Assembly: GCF_022965805.1 (NCBI RefSeq)
Contig: NC_133109.1
Location: forward strand, 8,611,375-8,675,374
Direction of reading: 5' to 3'
DNA from: Primulina eburnea
Lineage: Eukaryota > Streptophyta > Magnoliopsida > Lamiales > Gesneriaceae
DNA: 64,000 nucleotides
This document shows, in pieces, positions 23,507 to 36,050 of this stretch (position 1 is the stretch's first letter; the number at the start of each line of letters is the position of its first letter). The notes under the pieces were generated by a model. The model was given only the letters and a program-made list of their open reading frames with translations, was not told the DNA's origin and searched no databases. Both the position numbers and the translations under genes were made by a program.

Positions 23507-25090
23507 TGTAATAGCCGAGTCCGGTGTACGGTACGATTTAAGTTTCGTTTGTTATTTGGGATATTTGATTAGATGTTCAGAGTTGTATTTTTGGGCTATA
23601 GTATTGTTAGTTTTATTGTCTTGAAGTGTTAGTTGATGTTGGTTGTTCGTTTCAGAGTTTCGGATCGATTTTAGTTGCATTGGAGGTGATCTTGGCCGTG
23701 ACCTTAGTGCACCCGCGGTAGTGCAAGGAGTGCACCCGCGGTCGACTGTTCCAGTTTTTGTGTTGGAGGGCCGTAGCATCACCGCACCCGCGGTGATGCA
23801 GTGACCGCACCCGCGGTGTGTAGCGCACCTGCGGTGCTTGCAGTACCGCACCCGCGGTGTCTGTGGTTCAGGATTTTTGTGGACTGCCGAAAGCTCAGCG
23901 CACCCGCGGTCCTTGTGTTGGCGCACCCGCGGTGAAGGTATGGGCGAGATATTTAGTCGATTTTGGAGTGGTTGGCCATCACTTTTCCTTTTTCTTTCCT
24001 TCTCATTTTCGCATTTCTCTCCATTGCAAGGGTTTTTGGTCATTTCTTTCACTTCCTATCTTCGATTCAAGCGTTTGTTTGGAATTTCGACTTGAGTTCG
24101 ACGTTCTCCTTGGTGCTAGGAAGCTTGGGTAAGCTTTTGGTGCGATTCTGTTAAGGTTGTAAATTAAGAGTTGTTTAGGTGGGTTGTTTATGTGGATTTA
24201 TGGATTATTTAGCTTGTAATCTTGGATATTTAGTTGATATTGGTGTTATTTGTGGATTATTTGTTGTAGGTGGTGATCAAGAGCTAAGTTGAGGTGTTTG
24301 TTGTGGTTTGTAAGTGGAAATTCATTCCTTTTGCTCACATGATTTTATATGTATGTGTTTCAAAGAGTTTATTGTGTTATTCCCTTTCATTTGATCCATA
24401 GTATGTATTGTTATATGTATTGGAGGCATTGTATGTCTCATTATTGATTAAAGGGAATACAAAGAGATATATAGAGTTCAAAGTGATTGTTAAAACCAGA
24501 GAAGAGTTTAAATGTTTTCGGATTGATAAATACATAGTCAGAGATTGCATGCAATATTAGATGATCATCGCCCAGAGGCTTATATCCCTCAGAGTTATCG
24601 GTATTTATATCGATTTGGGATACGAGCAACCCCAGAGCAGAGATACTATTGATATCAATCCCCAGAGCAAAAGAGAAATACCATCATATTTTATGCTATT
24701 GCTATATTATTGATATTCAGAGTTTACAGTTCAGAGTTGATGGTATTTATGATTTCAAAGAGATGTTTTACAGAGTTATTGTTCATTGTTATATAAGAGT
24801 TCCACTTGCTGAGATTTATTCTCATTTCAGTTATTTTCATGTGATGCAGATCAGAGTGGTGCCTCGGGACGTTGACTGTAGATCGGGGGTCATATGCATA
24901 CACCGTTGGAAGGAGGATTTTGGCATGATCATAGGAATGATGTTTTGTTTTTGTTATGTCATTTAAATGATCATGTATTTATTTTGTAAAGATATTTGAT
25001 GAAATGTATTTTGAAACTCCTTCCGTATATTTTAAAGAGAAAATTTTATTTCCGCTGCGTATTTATTTTAAAAGAGGATCGGGTGTCACA
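23507..25090 (+). repeat. 3' LTR of the intact element
   Basis: 1584 bp, same length and same text as the 5' LTR in every line I compared, including the long frames read through both. The dyad cluster is at 23707-23934. Confidence 0.95.
23707..23934 (+). promoter_or_regulatory. ACCGCACCCGCGGT dyad cluster, 3' LTR copy
   Basis: Exact counterpart of 17516-17743, offset by 6191 bp. Confidence 0.7.
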
Positions 25091-25095
25091 ACTGT
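25091..25095. other. Target site duplication, right copy
   Basis: ACTGT after the LTR end GTGTCACA, matching 17311-17315. Confidence 0.9.
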
Positions 25096-28000
25096 CTTGC
25101 TTGGAACTCTTCCAAGAGACAGCAGCACCATTGAGCATGAATATGAATCCAGAGGTTGACTTTGAGTCATCAATATCGCTTTGGAAGCTAGAGTCGGTAT
25201 AGCCTTCCAATTTTAGTTCTCCACCCCCATAGACCAAGAACAATTTATTGGTCCTCCTCAAGTACTTGAGGATGACTTTCACAGCTTTCCAATGTGGAAG
25301 ACCAGGGTTCGATTGATATCTACTCACTACACTTAGTGCAAAAGCCACGTCATGACGTGTGGATATCATTCCATACATGATGCTACCAATTGCCGAAGCA
25401 TACGGAATGTGTGTCATCGCCGCTATCTCCGCATCAGTCTTGGGAGACATAGACTTGGATAGGGTCACGCCATTACACATTGGTAGATGTCCTCTCTTGG
25501 ACTCATCCATCGAGAATCGCTTCAGGATGGTATCAATGTATGTGGACTGGGTGAGACCAAGCAATCTCTTTGATCTATCTCTATAGATTTGTATTCCCAA
25601 TACAAAAGATGCTTCACCCAAGTCTTGCATCGAGAACTTGCTTGGTAACCATATCTTGGTTGATTGCAACATTCCTACATCATTCCCAATGAGTAGAATG
25701 TCATCAACATACAGCACCAAGAATGTCACAGCACTCCCACTGACCTTCTTATACACACAGGGTTCCTCAGGATTCTTAGTAAAATCAAACTCTTTGATTG
25801 TACTATCGAATCTAAGGTTCCAACTCCTAGATGCCTGTTTTAGACCATAAATAGATCTCTGAAGTTTGCATACCATATGCTCACTTCCGACAGATGTAAA
25901 CCCTTCGGGTTGAGACATGTAAATTTCTTCCTTAATATCCCCATTAAGAAATGCTGTCTTAACATCCATCTGCCATATCTCATAGTCATACCAAGCAGCT
26001 ATGGCTAGCAAAATCCTTATGGACTTGAACATTGCGACTGGAGAAAAGGTTTCTTCAAAGTCAACTCCTTGTCTTTGAGTATATCCTTTTGCTACCAATC
26101 GCGCTTTGAAGGTCAATACCTTCCCATCCGCCCCAAGTTTCCTCTTGTAAATCCATTTACACCCTATGGGAACAGTTCTCTCAGGTGAATCCGCAAGATT
26201 CCACACTTGGTTCGAATGCATGGAATTCATCTCAGATTCCATTGCTTCAAGCCACTTGGATGAATCGGCATCAGATAACGCTTCCTTGAAGGTCCTTGGA
26301 TCACATCCAAGGTTAGGCTCATCACGGCCCTCTTCAAGAAGCAGACCATACCTCATAGGTGGTCTCGAGACTCTCTCGGATCTTCTAGGAGCTTGTATCT
26401 CCTCCCTTGGCTCTTCGGGTGTGGGTTCTACAATTGTGGGTGTCTCTCGAACTTCTTCGATTTCTATCATCTCTCCTTTTCTATTCAATAGAAATTCCCT
26501 TTCCAAAAAGATTGCATTCCTAGAAACAAATACCTTTGTTTCTTGGGGATGATAGAAGTAATATCCAACAGAATTCTTTGGATATCCCACAAAGTAACAT
26601 AAAATGGATCGACTATCCAATTTATCTCCCACTACCTGCTTCACATAAGCAGGGCACCCCCATATTCTAAAATATGAATATTTGGGTGGCTTACCCATCC
26701 ATATCTCATATGGTGTCTTATCAACTGCTTTTGTATGGACATTGTTCAACAACAGTGCCGCTGTCTCAAGCGCATATCCCCAAAAGGATGGCGGCAACTC
26801 CGTGAACCCCATCATAGACCGAACCATGTCCATCAAAGTCCGGTTACGACGCTCCGAAACAACATTCAACTGTGGTGTAGCGGGCGGAGTCCACTGCGAG
26901 AGAATCCCATTCTCCCTTAGATACTCTTGGAACTCGGCACTTAAGTACTCACCACCTCGATCCGATCGAAGTGTCTTGATGCTTCGTCCCAACTGATTCT
27001 CTACTTCACTTCTGAATTCTTTGAACCTTTCAAAAGATTCAGATTTGTATTTCATCAAATACACATACCCATACCTCGAGAAATCATCGGTAAAGGTGAT
27101 GAAGTAGGCATGTCCATGCTTAGTGGTGATGCTAAGCGGACCGCACACATCGGTATGTATCAAATCCAATAACCCTTTGGCTCGCTCCACATGGCCCTTA
27201 AATGGAATTTTGGTCATCTTTCCTTTTAGACAGGATTCACAAGTCGTGAGAGCATTAATATCAGACATATCAAACATGCCAACTCCCACTAGCTTGTTCA
27301 TCCTTCTTAAGGAAATATGTCCTAATCGAGCATGCCATAATTGTGCCGAATTTAGAGTATCTTGTTTTCTCTTGTTTGTTGTTGTTATCGCTTGGACATT
27401 GTTTAGTGGAATATCTTTCAATTTTAAGTTATAGAGATCATTTTCAAGTTCCCCAGTACCAACTAAACATTCATTCTTGTAAATGTTGCAAACACCTTTG
27501 CTAAATAAACAAGAAAATCCATCTTTGTCCAACATAGAAATGGAAATAATGTTTTTCACCAAGTCGGGTACAAACAAAACATCTCTCAAAATTAACTTAA
27601 AATCATTGTTCAAAAGCAAGTAAACATCTCCTACGGCCTTGGCAGCAACCCTTGCTCCATTGCCCATCCTCAAAAAGGTCTCACCTTTTCTAAGCCTTCT
27701 ACTTCTTCCCATCACCTGCAAATCATTACAGAGATGTGAGCCACAGCCGGTATCCAATACCCAAGAAGTAGAGTTAATTGAAATGTTTACTTCAATATAG
27801 AACATACCTTTTCCAGAACCCTTCTGGGCAAGATATTCCCTGCAGTTACGCCTCCAATGTCCAGGCTTCTTGCAGTAATGACAAACGTCAACAGTCTTGT
27901 TAGCCTTCACTGGTGTGGCTACCACAACAGGACTCGGAGCTTGCCTCTTCGAGGGCACATTCTTCTTGGGACGTTGGAAAGAACGCTTCTTTCCCTTCCC

Positions 28001-28657
28001 ACGTGGATCGGTCTTCGTACCAGATGAAGAACCCACATAAAGAACCGACTTCTCTTTCTTGATAGTGGACTCAAAAGTCACAAGCATATTCACCAACTCC
28101 TCAAGGGTCGGCTCCATCTTGTTCATATTGAAATTCACCACAAAAGGATCAAATGAGCTAGGCAGCGATAAAGGCAACACGTCGGTGGTCAACTCCGAAG
28201 GCAATATCAAATCCATGCCAACAAGCTTGTCCACGAGTCCAATCATCTTTAGGCCATGCTCATGGACCGAGGCCCCATCTCGCATGCGCAAAGTGATTAG
28301 CTCCTTGACGGTAGCATGCCTAAGAGGCCGAGTCTGCTCACCAAAGAGCTCCTTGAGGTGCAAATGAATGTCAGCAGCACTCTTTGCACCCTCAAAACGC
28401 CTCTACAGCTCATCATTCATAGAAGCCTGCATATAACACTTGGTCTTCAAGTCATGGTCACACCAATCTTTGTAGGTCTGCAATTCCTCAGGAGTGCAGT
28501 CAGTCGGAGCCTTATCAGGGGGCGACTCAGTCAGTGTATATGCAATCTTTTCCGAGTTCAAGACGATTTTCAGGTTTCTTAGCCAAGTGAGGTAGTTAGG
28601 TCCGGTTAACACATGTTTTTCGAGTATGGCAGAAAGCGGATTGCGAATTGAAGACAT
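25091..28657 (-). pseudogene. Ty1/copia gag-pol, nonsense codon plus insertion
   Basis: The likely start is MSSIRNPLSAIL at 28657. The frame then has a UAG at 28403-28405 (after QASMNDEL) and stays open from there to the gypsy insertion. Domains in order: gag, knuckle CHYCKKPGHWRRNC (near 27870), protease WVLDTGCGSH (near 27755), integrase zinc finger (LWHARLGHISL...CESC), integrase core with TDVCGPL (near 27150), RSDRGGEY (near 26965) and SERRNRTL (near 26850), RT with YVDDILL (near 25705) and the start of RNase H. The motif before the catalytic Glu reads PQLNVVSE instead of the common PQHNGVSE. The C-terminus continues at 17315-16945. It would need suppression of the stop and loss of the insertion to be functional. 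Confidence 0.92.
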
Positions 28658-29470
28658 CGTTAAATAGTACTGAAAAGCAAACAGATAAATGTTAATGATT
28701 ATTTTAAAATATTTAGTAAGATATAAAGTATGGACTTTAACTTTGTAAATGTTTACTCCCACTGTTTTGACATCTTTCACTACCCTCTAGTGAAAACGGG
28801 AAACTCCTTTCCTCAGTAGGTATGTAAGGTCCAATTAGCGAATTATGATCCCGAATAATATCAGCCAATCACAATTCCTAAAAGATAGTTTTCAATTGCA
28901 TCACAATGCAACCCTCTACGTAAACTTTTGTCTCACGTTTGATTAGGACCCAATAATATTACGTCGTTCATCTTTACGTGTCAAGCCTTACCCATCGATG
29001 TTGAACCTTAATGGACGGTCGCCAAGAGTTCCCTCAATAATATGAGCCGAAGTCATGGGAGTTCCACGTAGTTCACATCACTATGTCAAATGGATGTCAC
29101 AGCTTTCCGGTACTAAGGGCCCCCCCAATAATATGAGCCGAGCCCCGAGTACGGGTAGCGATTCGTCATGCACCCATTTGTCGATGGAAGACAAGGAAAT
29201 TATAAACAAATTTATAATTCCCCTTTTCAAGCTTGATATTAATTTTGAATCTTATTCAAAATGAGGGTTTTTAATTTTGAAAGGTCTCATCATTAATTTT
29301 ATTTAAAAGCTCGCCATGTTTGATCGTATGTTTGCCGGATTCATGCAACTTTGTTATTATAATAATAACGCACATACTCATTATTTATAACATATCATGC
29401 ATATATTATAAACAGTAAACAAACAAGGATGATCAATCGCCCCAATGCTAACGGACCGTGTGAGCTAAAC
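28658..29470 (-). other. Copia leader, proximal part
   Basis: No gene seen. This is untranslated leader between the copia start codon and the solo LTR inserted at 29471. AATAATATGAGCCGA recurs near 29035 and 29127. The last five bases, TAAAC, are the target duplication of the solo LTR. Confidence 0.6.
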
Positions 29471-31070
29471 TGTAATAGCCGAGCCCGGTGTACGGTACGA
29501 TTTAAGTTTCGTTTGTTATTTTGGGATATTTGATTAGATGTTCAGAGTTGTATTTTTGGGCTATAGTATTGTTAGTTTTATTGTCTTGAGGTGTTAGTTG
29601 GTGTTGGTTGTTCGTTTCAGAGTGTCGGTTCGATTTTAGTTGCATGGGAATAGTGCTTGGCCGTGACTTGAGTGCACCCGCGCTCTTAATTGGAGTGCCC
29701 CCGCGGTGTACTGTGCTGTTTTGGAGTTGGAATGCCGTAGCATCACCGCACCCGCGGTGATGTAGGGACCGCACCCGCGGTAGAGACCGCACCCGCGCTG
29801 CTTGCGTCGCCGCACCCGCGCTGTTCGTGTTCCAGAATTTTTGTGAATGCCGTAACTTAGGCGCACCCGCGGTCCTTGTGTTGGCGCCCCCGCGGTGAAG
29901 GTATGGGCGAGATATTTAGTCGATTTTGGAGTGGTTGGCCCTCACTTTTTCTTTTTCTTTCCTTCTCATTTTCGCATTTTCTCTCCATTTTAGGGTTTTT
30001 AGTCATTTCTTTCCTTTCTTATCTTCGATTCAGGCGTTTGTTTGGAATTTCGACTTGAGTTCGACGTTCTCCTTGGTGCTAGGAAGCTTGGGTAAGCTTT
30101 TGGTGCGATTCTGTTAAGGTTGTAAATTAAGAGTTGTTTAGGTTGGTTGTTTATGTGGATTTATGGATTATTTAGCTTGTAATCTTGGATATTTAGTTGA
30201 TATTGGTGTTATTTGTGGATTATTTGTTGTAGGTGGTGATCAAGAGCTAAGTTGAGGTGTTTGTTGTGGTTTGTAAGTGGAATTTCATCCTTTTTGCTCA
30301 CATGATGTTATATGTATTGTGTTTCAAAGATTTTAAAGTGATATTCCCTTCCATTGATCCATTGTTATGTATTGATTTCATTGATTATCTATTGGAGGTA
30401 TTGTATACCTCACTAGTGTTAAAAGGGAATACAAGAGAAAATATGAGATTGTGAAAGGACGGCTTTAAATGCTATTCAGAATTCAAATGTTTTCGGATTG
30501 ATAAATACATAGTCAGAGATTGCATGCAATATTAGATGATCATCGCCTATAGGCTTATATCCCTCAGAGTTATCGGTATTTATATCGATTTGGGATACGA
30601 GCACCCCAGAGCAGAGATACTATTGATATCAATCCCCAGAGCAAAAGAGAAATACCATCATATTTCATATGCTATTGCTATGTTATTGATATTCAGAGTT
30701 TACAGTTCAGAGTTGATGGTATTTATGATTTCAAAGAGATGTTTTACAGAGTTATTGTTCATTGTTATGTAAGAGTTCCACTTGCTGAGATTTATTCTCA
30801 TTTCAGTTATTTTCATGTGATGCAGATCAGAGTGGTGCCTCGGGACGTTGACTGTAGATCGGGGGTCATATGCATACACCGTTGGAAGGAGGATTTTGGC
30901 ATGATCATAGGAATGATGTTTTGTTTTTGTTATGTCATTTAAATGATCATGTATTTATTTTGTAAAGATATTTAAAGAAATGTATTTTGAAACTCCTTCC
31001 GTATATTTTTAAAAGAGAAAATTTTATTTCCGCTGCGTATTTTATTTTAAAAGAGGATCGAGGTGTCACA
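29471..31070 (+). mobile_element. Solo LTR, gypsy family A
   Basis: A complete 1600-bp LTR from TGTAATAGCCGAGCCC to AGGTGTCACA, flanked by TAAAC on both sides (29466-29470 and 31071-31075). No internal sequence remains, so the element was removed by recombination between its two LTRs. Several indels and substitutions separate it from the 17316 LTR, so it belongs to an older insertion. Confidence 0.94.
29672..29896 (+). promoter_or_regulatory. CACCCGCGG dyad cluster, four pairs
   Basis: Four pairs, each 23 bp apart. Three motifs end GCGCT in place of GCGGT and two read CCCCCGCGG, yet the spacing is kept. Confidence 0.65.
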
Positions 31071-31837
31071 TAAACACAGGCCTAGGTCCAATCCTAGGGA
31101 AATGCACGAGATGCAAATACAACTATTACATAAGCTTCCAATATTTACATGTCTTCGATCTTCATAATCATCATGGCCACCATCTTCCAATCTTGATCAT
31201 CCACTATACTAATATTTACAAATAAATATCCATGGCAAATAGGGATACATCTCATGGGGTGGGAACGGGCCATAAACCAAGCCCACTTTATAAATTGATA
31301 ATTATTACAATCATTCAACACAAAATATCCTAGCAAATTGGGCTTGAGCTTTTGATCATCCTTCATGCATAATATCACTTATAATACACCATCAATTAAT
31401 TATCACAATAATTAATTGATCCAATATTATATATCTTGATCCAATCACTAACTGCCACGATTATAAACTAAATTAACAAAGTATACAAACACCTTTGTCT
31501 ACTTTCCAATTAATTTATTTATAACCGAATTTCTTGTAAATCACCATTTACTATAAATAATTAAAAGCCAACTTAAATTATTTATTTCATGAGAAAATAT
31601 TTGCAACTTTTGTAATTTTAAACTTAAGGGCACAAAAACTCATTTTTCACCAGAAACGTTTTGGCCCATTTAAAATTCACAAATATGTTAGCCATCCAAT
31701 GGCCCAACAACTCAAGGCCCATGACACTTGGATATTTCAAAACACCTTTTGAAAACCCTAGTCGTCATTGCCGTCGCCGGAGCTCCGTCGCCGGATTCCG
31801 GTAACAAAATATTTTTTTTTTTTAAAAGAGGGGCGTT

Positions 31838-31927
31838 CGGGCAGCCCCTCGGGCTGCCCTTGCTGCCCGAAACGGGCAGCCCCTCAGGCAGCCCGAGCTG
31901 CCCGACATGGGCAGCAACATGCTGCCC
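31838..31927 (-). repeat. GGGCAGC/GCTGCCC hairpin cluster in the copia leader
   Basis: Seven or eight GGGCAGC or GCTGCCC words in 90 bp. The arms GGGCAGCCC (31839-31847) and GGGCTGCCC (31851-31859) pair perfectly over 9 bp with a 3-base loop, and further arms follow. It lies 120-210 nt downstream of the primer site in the genomic RNA, where packaging and dimerisation signals are commonly found. Confidence 0.6.
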
Positions 31928-32037
31928 GAAATTTCCCCAAAAAAGCCTTGGTATTTTGTTGCAAAAAATACACTCATGCGGTTAGAAATCGATCTCAACA
32001 TAATATCTTGCATTTGCTACACAAAAACGTAACCATA

Positions 32038-32049
32038 GCTCGGATACCA
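32038..32049 (-). other. Copia primer binding site
   Basis: The minus strand reads TGGTATCCGAGC, one base different from the usual initiator-Met primer site, just inside the LTR end at 32052. Confidence 0.75.
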
Positions 32050-32051
32050 CT

Positions 32052-34119
32052 TGAAAGGGGATCGGTTACGGTGGCCGGAAACGCAACGGAAGCACAAAAA
32101 TTTTCGATTTTAGCATATAAATTTCGACCACCATGATTTTGTGTAGGAAATAAAATAAAACACCAAAATGACATTCATAGTGTGTCTAGAAATAGTTACC
32201 TATCAACCTCTTAAGTTTGATGATGGCTCCAACCAAGTTGTGAACAACTTGGCTCTTGAATGGAATGAAGATCTACAAGCTTCCTTGGACTCCTTTCTTT
32301 CCTTCAAAATTAGGCCCACCACTAGCAAACTAGAACCCCTCTTATTTTGCAATAGAAAAATAAAAGGATTTTTCAAAGAGAAGTATTTTTCTTCCTCAAC
32401 ACTTGAAGAGAAAAATTGAGAGAAAACTTGAGAGAATAATGCTTCAATATTTCGGCCATTGTGTGCTAGAATGGGGGAAGAGAGACTTGTCTTGGACTTG
32501 CAAAAAGTAGAGACAAAAGTAGCATGCCATGCCTTGATATTTGAAAAAGTTGTCTCCAACCCTTCACCTCCCATGCATGCATATTATATGGTTTTTTTTA
32601 TCAAAATAAAAACCATGGACTAAATTTAATTATCTCAAACATATTTGAGCCTAATTAAAAATTACTTGAATTTACCCAAGTCCCACTAGTTAAATAATTA
32701 ATTTAAATTGAGCTCTACAAGACTCAATATAATTTAATTAATTCAACACTTGAATTAATATAATTATTTGGACTTTACTATGTCCACTAGTGTTTAATTA
32801 ATTCAACACTTGAATTAATTTAATTTAGTCCATAATAATATTTATGAAAATCACAATTTTCAAGTACATTATTCAATTGGCCAACTTTTAATTTAGGAAC
32901 ACTTCCATAAATTAAAATTTACATTTCTCTCATAGAAGTCATACTTCTAATTTTCCTTACGCTTATAAACTCCTTTATAAGCCGTTCAACACATTGAACT
33001 ATTTTTACTTCTCAACGGGATCTAGAAAGCCAGCACTTGTGTGGCCCTCAATGGTTCATTGATACAACTAGCCGTGGGTTAACATCTCCATGTGATTCGG
33101 ACTAAACATGTCCTTATATAAGCATACCCCAATTGCTCCATTCTTACTTATCAACTCCTTGATAACAAGAACGTCAGAACTCAAGTATGATAGTACCCAA
33201 CCAATCATGTTAAACGCCTAGCAGCATCGCTTACATGATTCCCTAGGTATCAAATGATAGTGCCTGCAAGAACCATTCAATTATGGTTAGCGTACAGTAC
33301 GGTCCCTTCAACTCATATATCCCGACCGATTCGACAACCATTGTTTTATCGAGAGTTGTCAATGAATCGATACTATGTGTCATGCCGTAGTTGCATCGAT
33401 GGTGTAATCTATGAAACTCCTTTCATAATTACCACCATACTCTGATCAGAGATTTCACACTACATATACATGAAAACACATAGGATATCCATACCCGAAG
33501 GTAAGCGGTGAATCCCCGACTACAATGCATCGACTCCTATATGTTTCGACAGAACACCCAACCTTGCCACTTGATGACCCCTTGAGAGTCGATAAACAAG
33601 TCAAAGTGCAATGCTAGCACATAGAGTCTCAATGTTGTCCCGGGTCATAAGGACTAATGGTGTACAACCATAAACTAGGACGTTTCCACTCGATAAGTGA
33701 GAACCACTTGGAAAGTCCTTTAATGGAGGGTTGTTCAGTGCACTCTTCCAGGAGCACCTATCTGCATGCTTGGACATCACAATGTCCCCTACCAATGAAA
33801 CATGGTACTCACATCGCAGATACTAGTCTCTAACTCGAGAAGCCTATATCCTTCTTAGCGGCGGCTGAATCGACTAGGAACTGTTTAGAATATACAGTAT
33901 TCCAAATATGAGTTTCATGATACTCATCATATGGGCATCTCATATTCTTTCTACTATTTGTATATTCAAGGACTTTATCAATGCAACTAGCATGGGTATA
34001 CAGATAAAGATGTGCCAAAATAATAATTTCAAATATAATTAAAATAAAGATCGTTTATACATAGAGTTTCATTGTGAACACTCGGCCAACACTTGGCTCG
34101 ACGGGCACCTACTCTAACA
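32052..34119 (-). repeat. Ty1/copia 5' LTR
   Basis: 2068 bp. Minus strand begins TGTTAGAGTAGGTGCC at 34119 and ends GATCCCCTTTCA at 32052. It differs from the partner at 15027-16930 by scattered substitutions, so the copia is older than the gypsy element inside it. It abuts gypsy integrase sequence at 34120. Confidence 0.88.
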
Positions 34120-34451
34120 CATTCGAGATATTGGACAGAGTTGGTGATCGAGCCTACAGGTTATCCCTACCGCCAGATCTTGACAGAGTCCATAATGTTT
34201 TTCACGTATCGATGCTCAGGAAGTATGTTGCGAATCCTTCCCATGTTCTTCGCCATGAGCCATTGGACTTGACGCCGAATTTGACCTACAAAGAGATTCC
34301 GGTCAAGATTTTGGATCGCAAAGTTAGATTTTTGAGAAACAAAGAGATCGGCATCGTTAAAGTCCTTTGGAGGAACCATTTGATCGAAGAAGCCACGTGG
34401 GAACCAGAGGATGAGATGAGAGAGAAGTATCCTGAGTTGTTCGTGCTGTGA
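34120..34451 (+). pseudogene. Family A gag-pol 3' fragment
   Basis: Starts at the [14 protein letters not shown] region of the integrase C-terminus (GPFEIL site) and runs to the stop after YPELFVL at 34451, through the chromodomain-like tail. The frame is open. The rest of this element should lie left of the copia but is absent; satellite is found there instead. It is the host element into which the copia inserted. Confidence 0.9.
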
Positions 34452-34491
34452 CGTCAATTTCGAGGACAAAATTCCCTTAAGGAGGGGAGAT

Positions 34492-36050
34492 TGTAATAGC
34501 CGAGCCCGGTGTACGGTACGGTTTAAGTTTTCGTATGTTATAGATTTATTGATTTAGTCTAAGTTTAGTTGTGTGATTAGAGTTGTGATTTTGGACCATA
34601 GTATTGTTTGTTATTATTGTCTTGAGGTGTAGTTGTTGTTGGATGTTCGTTTCAGCGTTTCGGATCGATTTTTGTTGCATTGTTTTGTTTCATTGCCGTG
34701 ACCAGAGTGCACCCGCGCTCATAGTAGGAGTGCCCCCGCGGTGTACTGTTCATAATTTTGTTGTTGGAGGGCCGTGGCATCACCGCACCCGCGGTAGTGT
34801 TGAGACCGCACCCGCGGTGTGTGCAGCGCCGCACCCGCGGTCCGAGTATTTCAGAAATTGGTGGATTGCCGAGAGCTTAGCGCACCCGCGGTGCTTGTTG
34901 GCAGCGCACCCGCGGTGATGAACAGTAGAGGTATGGTCGAGATTTTAAGTACTTTTATGACTTCACTTTTTCCGATCCCTTTCCTCTACATCTCGTTTTT
35001 CTCTTGGAAGACAAGGGTTTTCTTCATTTTCTTTCACTTCCTACCTTTGATTCTTGGATCTAGTTGGATTTTCGACTTGAGTTCGAGGTTCTCCTTGGTG
35101 CTAGGAAGCTAAGGTAAGCTTTTGGTGGTGTTATCTCTTGGTTTTGGAGAAGAGATGTTTTAGGTTTGATGTATTTGTTAGTTTAATGGATTATTTGGCA
35201 TAATTTCTTGGATATTGAGTTGATGTTGGTGTTATTTATGGATTATTGTTGTAGGTGGTGTATCAAGAGCATAGATTGAGGTGTTATTGTGGTTTGTAAG
35301 TGGAATTTCATCCCTTGTGCTCACATGTATATATATGTATTGTGTTTCAAAGGTTTTATTGTGATATTCCCTTCCATTTGATCCATAGTATGTATTGATT
35401 CAATTGTTATATTTATGGGAGGCATTTGATGTCTCGATTGTTCAAAGGGAATACAAAGAGTATAGTTTCTAAAGTGTTGTTTAAATGCCAAGAGAGAGTT
35501 TAAATGTTTTATTGGATTGATAGATACATAGTCAGAGATTGCATGCAATTAGTTGATCAACGACCATAGGCTTATATCCCTCAGAGTTATCGGTTTATAT
35601 CGATTGGGATACGAGCACCACCACAGACAGAGTTACTATTGATATCAATCCAACCAGAGTAAAGAGAAATACCATCAGAGTTGATGGTATTTATGTTTTA
35701 AAGCCATGTTTTACAGAGTATGATATGTTCATTGCTATGTAAGAGATCCACTTGCTGAACTTTATACTCATTTCAGTTATTTTCATGTGATGCAGATAAG
35801 AGTGACGGGCCAGGACGTTGACTGTGGATGGGAGTCATATGCATACGAAGATTGGAAGGAAGTAGTTTGTTTTGCGAGCAATATTTTTGGACATGATCAT
35901 TAAAATAATGTTTTGTATTTTGATGTATCATTTAGTTGATCATATTAGTACTTTTGATGATATTTGGAAATGTATTTTGAAACTCCTTCCAGTTGTACGA
36001 AAATTTTAAATTCCGATGTATTTTTAATTGTAACGGGTCAGGGTGTCACA
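34492..36050 (+). repeat. 3' LTR, family A (host of the copia)
   Basis: 1559 bp from TGTAATAGCCGAGCCC to GGGTGTCACA, preceded by a purine tract (GGAGGGGAGAT). It is followed at once by satellite sequence GTGCG at 36051, the expected target duplication. The matching left copy has been lost. Its divergence from the 17316 LTR shows an older insertion. Confidence 0.9.
34707..34917 (+). promoter_or_regulatory. CACCCGCGG dyad cluster
   Basis: Seven motifs. Successive copies within groups are 23 bp apart and the last pair 24 bp. Three motifs form a consecutive 23-bp ladder. Confidence 0.65.

Larger units (their letters stand above)
17316..25090 (+). mobile_element. Complete Ty3/gypsy (family A) retrotransposon
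   Basis: A 7775-bp element with 1584-bp LTRs at both ends, a primer binding site, a single open gag-pol frame, a polypurine tract and the 5-bp duplication ACTGT. It lies in the RNase H region of a copia element. I found no difference between the LTRs reading by eye, which implies a very recent insertion or later gene conversion. The C-terminal chromodomain-like tail fits a Tekay/Del-type chromovirus. It is the only apparently complete autonomous element in the window. Confidence 0.95.
31071..32051 (-). other. Copia leader, distal part
   Basis: The stretch between the solo LTR and the 5' LTR of the copia. No ORF with a recognisable product. It holds the primer site (32038-32049), a GGGCAGC hairpin cluster (31838-31927), and on the plus strand three GGCCCA motifs (31663, 31701, 31716) and AAACCCTA at 31753. 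Confidence 0.6.

Noticed and set aside
31728..32136. Plus-strand ORFs near the telo-box as a host gene 5' end
   Set aside because: Codon content is dominated by a poly-T tract and the GGGCAGC hairpins, and the sequence lies inside a copia leader; no conserved protein is recognisable.
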